Positions 59,321 to 64,000 of a stretch of DNA of 64,000 bases are shown piece after piece (within the stretch, counting starts at the first letter, position 1; the number at the start of each line of letters is the position of its first letter). The notes under the pieces were generated by a model. That model saw only the letters and a program-made list of their open reading frames with translations, had not been told where the DNA came from and ran no database searches. This stretch comes from Nematostella vectensis (Eukaryota; Cnidaria; Anthozoa; Actiniaria; Edwardsiidae): contig NC_064046.1 in assembly GCF_932526225.1 (NCBI RefSeq), positions 1,798,001-1,862,000 on the forward strand, in the 5' to 3' direction. Made by a program: the position numbers and the translations under genes.

Positions 59321-61153
59321 AGGGTACGAAGGGCTGCAAAGAGTATCCTCAATAAAGAATTCAACAATCTACACACATCTGCACAGCGCTTTACATCGTG
59401 GACACGGATAGTACCCAAGAAGTGCACGAACTGTCTATGAAGGACCCGAACATTTCCCGAGGAATAGCCGATGGAGGCAAGCTTTATCATGATTGACACT
59501 TATTGAGCCTTTATAACGTTTATGCAAATGTCTGTCATAGAGATAAGGTGTTAGATTATGCAAAGCCAGATCAATACTGATGACCTCATATTCCTACGCG
59601 AAAACGACATAATATATATGTACAGCATTCGGCTTTTAATTCTCATCGCTATTATTCCTGTAACTAAGATTGCTGAACTATTTTATGCTACGATTGTAGT
59701 CGATAGGGACACAGTCGGTACCACTGTAGAGGCGTGAAGGCTAGGGTACAGTACCTCTTTAGAGTTAACTGTATTCAGTTGGTTCCTTTTTGGAAATACA
59801 TACACTTACAAAGGAGGCCTTAAATTGCGATCACTGGCCACTAATACCATACCAGGGAGAGGGGGGGGATAGAATAGTGTTTATAAATGATAAACGATAA
59901 ATATATTGTATTTGTGAGTGTTGTTGAAATTCATCTGTGTTGTAACAGCGTTTTGTAGTACTAGGCCATTAAGGTGTTTATATGAATAAAAAAATTTGTA
60001 TTTATTAGTTGTAGGGGTGTAGGTTTTTATGTGGTTCAAAACAGGCTTGATACTGCAACAGCCTCGGAAACATAATTTGCTATTTCTGCAACCAAAAGGA
60101 ATTCGGACTTAATTGACTTAATTGGTCAAAACTCCATCTACAGTGATTATTCTTGGATAATAAGCAACTTGTGCACTCCAATCTCAATAGTCCAGAATTA
60201 TTTGTAGAAGAGTAAATTCCAAGATAATAAAGGGACAATATGTGATAGTTTTAATAAATTAAGTATTCTTTTAAATGAGACTGAAGCAAATTCTGGATGA
60301 TTGAGATATACGTGTAACAAGTTATATATTTTTTGAGTCGCATACACACATCGTTTGTCACTTGTAAACACATTGTTCATTGTGGAAAAAAGGCACGGTC
60401 ATGTGTGTAATTCAGTCCTTATCATTAAGCGCTGCCGAGCAGCTAGGAGCTCCGTTTAGTGGATTAAATGCCTTTTATAGAAATACATGGTAGTGATTGT
60501 TGTAAAAATATAATTCGAGGTTTGCTACGGTCCAGCCCTTGAAACATACAGACCTTACTACCACTCACTTTAGTGAGCAAGTGGTATACAGCATCCATAG
60601 CACAGAGTGGGAATCATTTCACTACCTCGGTATCCATGAACATCGTCACTAATTCTCCCTCTCCCCGGTTTAAAATGCCATTCACGCGTTTAAATCAATC
60701 ATTGCTTTGTTGGAAACTCAATTGTCAAATTATGTATTCTGCATAGGCCCCACACTCCTGTTTCTAGGTCGCCATTTTTCTTATCGGGTCCTCTTATAGC
60801 GTGACTACGTCACTGCGAGACCCTGAAACAGGGTAATTTTATTTCTTCAATTTCAAAAGTATATTATCCGTTTTCAAACTATGAAACATTATACATCCAG
60901 TTTGAAGTTACTTAGCTTCAAAGATCGAAGGATCTGATCAGGTATAATTTTTGCGTGACGTGACAAAGTCCGATGCATATCCCATGATGCAATTTGCTCG
61001 GTTTATAAAATTCACATGCACGCTAAAGTTTATTATATAACCATAACCCCATTCACTTCTCGCATCGTTGCATCAGAAACGATTTCTTAGCTATTTCATA
61101 TAAACTGAACTGTACATAATTGTACAAGAAAAGTCAGACGATATAAGGACGCT
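59321..61153. other. TAF4 3' flank and upstream region of the SLC52 gene
   Basis: A polyadenylation hexamer AATAAA lies at about 59351 and another at about 59981. The remainder has no supportable coding exon. A small inverted repeat (CCACTCACT-TTA-GTGAGCAAGTGG) is at about 60560. No TATA box is obvious before 61154. Confidence 0.5.
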
Positions 61154-64000
61154 ATGGAAAGGTTAAAAATGCGTTTAAAGTCCGCTTGGAAGGGGATTTC
61201 CATGGCCACGTATTTTCTAGTGATGATGTTTGGCATCGGAGCTTGGATAGCTGTCAATGGTCTCTGGGTTGAACTGCCGATAATCGTCCAAGAAATACCC
61301 GAAAGCTGGTCTTTGCCGTCTTATCTAACTGTGATTATCCAACTGGCGAACATTGGCCCGCTTGCTTTCACGCTTGGGAACAAGTTTCTGCCACGATTTG
61401 TGAAAGAAATACCGGTTACGTATGCCCTCGTGGTTATTGGTGTTCTTGCCAGTGCATTACTTGCTCATTTCTGGAAAGAAACCATCTATATCGCCGGTGC
61501 CGATCGCAGCGCGGCGCTTCTTATCCTTGCTTTCTTCCTATCGATGGTGGATTGCACATCTTCCGTGGCATTCATCCCCTACATGTCCAGATTTCCTATG
61601 GTGTACCTTAGTCCATATTTTCTCGGGGAAGGGCTCAGTGGCCTTTTACCCAGTTTAGTAGCGTTAGCACAGGGCGTAGGAGAGGGTGCTTCGAATGAGA
61701 GATGTGTCGCCCAGCCGGTGTATAACTCCTCGTCAAACTCAACCTCTGGTAGCTGGGGCCCTGGACCAAGGTTTACCCCAAAAGTCTTTTTCTGGTTCTT
61801 GAGTGCTATGATGGCTTGTTGTGGTTTAGCTTTCCTGGCTTTGAATACTCTTCAAGTGACCAAGAAGCAGCAAGTGAAGGAACGGGAATATGATGTGACT
61901 ACAAGCGACATGCATGAACTCCAAGAGATATCCAAAACCGAAGCACAATCAACATCTGATATACAAGTCACAGACAACATTTTAACCACTCGTCAAAATG
62001 TATTCCTACTTGTTATCCTGGCAATCGTTAATGGTCTTAGTAATGGTATTATTCCAGCCATACAGTCCTACGCTTGTATACCATATAGCTACTACATCTA
62101 CCACCTAACACTGACATTGTCGAACATTGCTAACCCCATAACCTGTTTGATGTTCCCTCTTCTGCGTGTGAAGTCCATCCCTGTGATTACTTTCCTCTGT
62201 GGTGTGTACTGCGTGATGTGCACTTATATCATCATAATTGCATCACAGAGTCCTGACGTCTTGCTAAGGTGTGGTGATACAGGAGCTGCTCTGATAGTAA
62301 GTATATCTATGACTTTAATATTTTTAAAAATGATAAAAGTACAAGATGTCTTCACTTCAGAGTATTGATAATTGGATCCCAAGTCTATAAACAAAACGAA
62401 ATTTTAGGGTGATGGTAATGCCACAATACTGTAAATTTGGTCTACAGTAGTTGTTAAAAAAGGCTTTTTATTATGCTTTTTATTTTTCCCAAATCAGTCA
62501 GTCTTAATTTCTTACATATATTTGTCGCACCTATTTCAATCTCAAACATGTTTACAACTGTGTGCATTTTCTTGGGTAGACTTTCTCACCCACACCTTAG
62601 TAACTACATGACACTTTGTCAGAATCTGCTTCTCAGCTGTCCCAGATGGATGACATTTTTAAGAGATCTAACCCCCTGTGGGAGGTGTTTATAGCAGATG
62701 TTATCAAAGGGTAGTCTCCTTATTCTCTGTAGGATTGCTCCCTGTTATCAATAAGCCTCTATCCCTAGTATTTTGCTGTGTTGGGTGTTAGAGAAAAGAG
62801 GTCTTTGCTAGCAGGGAATAGGATGTACCATTTTAGTAAGTGATGAAGTGCAGTAGATGAAACTTGGGCTAAATAAATCCATTTAGACTTCGATTTATGG
62901 TAGGGGTTATAATTTTATTGCACGGATAGCTTAGAGTAAAGTGCCACAGTTCCCACGTATTCCAGCTGTAAGAACAGATTTTTTAAAAACATTTAAAACA
63001 ATTTGAGTGAGCAGTCAAAAATTGGCTATGGTTTATTTTAAAAGGTATGAATAGAGGCATTAAACTGTAATTATCTGCTTACCAATTTTAAGGGTAACCT
63101 GATTTAAGATTCAAAATTTACAGATACATCACATTAAGCCCTAAAATTATATGGCAAAACAACTGTTTATTTTTTTCATAGCTTGAACCTTCAAAGGTTT
63201 TTACCAAAGAAATAACTGTAGGTGTCAAATCTTTTAGTAACAATATTTTTGGCCAAGCATTGCTCAAATCTCTTAAATAACCTGGGCAAAAGAAACTTTA
63301 TTGTTATTTGTATTTACTAAAGTCTTTAAAGCTCTGATTGCCTTTAGTTAGAAAACTGTAAAAGGTTACAATGTTAAACCTCTATGAGGGAATATTAATT
63401 GATTGATTTACCTAGAGACCCCATTTCTGAATCCCCATTTTGGTTTCTCTTACCAATTTTACCAAAGGGAAAAAACTTTTCCAAGTTCCCAGTGATTTTT
63501 GTTTACAAAAAAAATGACTGACACTTAAGACACTTTTCTCACAAAATGTTAAGACTTCTTGGCATTTCTCAAGTCTGTCAGAATCAATACATCCAGAAAA
63601 GAGAAGAAAATATTTTCTTTTTCACTACATGTTGGCAAGTTGACATAAAAAAATGTGACAATGAAAAACAATGTAAATGCTTATTCTGTCGAGAAACACG
63701 AAAATATTTCTCTTTTTTTAACATATCTAAAGACTGCTCGTTGCTTAGACAAAGAAATGAAATGCATATACATATTTCTCTTACAAACTCTTAACCTGCG
63801 TCTACTCATCTTCTTTTCACTCTTTAGGTAGTTATCAGTGTGTCATCCGTTGCCATGGTAACCTACTGTAAGGTGGCTATCAGTTCACTGATGCGCAATC
63901 AGGGTCGCAAGAAGTTGCTTTGGTTTGGTATTAGCACTCAACTGGGTTCCTGCATCGGGGCACTGTCCATCTTTGCTCCTGTAAATGTCTATTACATGTT
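61154..64000 (+). CDS. SLC52-family riboflavin transporter, 3' end outside the window
   Basis: Exon 1 (61154-62296) gives 381 codons and exon 2 (63828-64000 and beyond) at least 57 more, in phase 0. The start MERLKMRLKSAWKG is followed by the family's signature first membrane segments: FGIGAWIAVNGLWVELPIIV, PSYLTVIIQLANIGPLAFTL, then VALVVIGVLASALLAHFW-type helices and SMVDCTSSVAFIPYMSRF. After a hydrophilic cytoplasmic loop (about residues 240-280) come VFLLVILAIVNGLSNGIIPA and YHLTLTLSNIANP. Exon 2 adds WFGISTQLGSCIGALSIF and PVNVYYM, matching the conserved C-terminal GS..GA...F..VNVY of SLC52 proteins. About ten to eleven helices are expected. SLC52 carriers move riboflavin across the plasma membrane. 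The subtype cannot be assigned, and some 30-40 residues are missing at the end. Confidence 0.9.
62297..63827 (+). other. SLC52 intron
   Basis: GT at 62297 (ATA|gtaagt) and AG at 63826-63827. It is AT-rich. The only recognisable item is a fragment at 62789-62818 (gagaaaagaggtctttgctagc), related to the inner arms of the 27.6-29.5 kb element. Confidence 0.7.

Overview
This is an intron-rich animal nuclear genome window of moderate GC. I see no operons, no bacterial genes and no CRISPR. Canonical GT-AG introns, metazoan gene families (TAF4, SLC52, deiodinase, USP, a CUT-class homeobox), many small inverted-repeat transposons, a tRNA-derived SINE and a Penelope-type retroelement fit an invertebrate. 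The gene set and texture best suit a cnidarian, probably an anthozoan such as a sea anemone. The species call is inference.

Layout, left to right. (1) 120-720: trinucleotide microsatellite. (2) 850-2649, minus: single-exon secreted protein with four C1q-like jelly-roll domains. (3) 2750-6050: no gene, with repeat debris. (4) 6050-10420, minus: tandem duplication of an ONECUT-like CUT-homeobox gene. The right copy is complete over the domains; the left copy lacks the first half of the CUT domain. (5) 12500-14784, plus: two-exon iodothyronine-deiodinase homologue with cysteine where the family normally has selenocysteine. (6) 15380-30948, plus: a 36-exon model that closes in one frame (5,700 nt, 1,899 aa). 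It combines a coiled coil, a USP deubiquitinase domain interrupted by a RING-like finger, and C-terminal ankyrin repeats of ANKLE1 style. (7) 31583-37404 minus and 37504/37681-40620 plus: a head-to-head pair of coiled-coil genes about 100-280 bp apart. (8) 41004-43768, minus: a poorly resolved gene. (9) 43.9-48.9 kb: mostly empty, with MITEs and a strong hairpin. (10) 48984-58996, plus: TAF4, 11 exons, 820 aa. Intron 2 holds a Penelope-like element fragment with a hammerhead ribozyme, and decayed copies of the last exon lie downstream. (11) 61154-end, plus: an SLC52-type riboflavin transporter cut by the window edge.

Exon boundaries were placed by eye. I accepted a join only when GT (or GC)/AG sites and codon phase agreed, and summed CDS length being a multiple of three was the main control. 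The genes do not look like one pathway. They are ordinary neighbours whose introns are filled with mobile elements: TA-, TAA- and TTAA-flanked MITEs, other foldback families, a SINE, and two simple-repeat arrays that seem to have grown from or near coding sequence.
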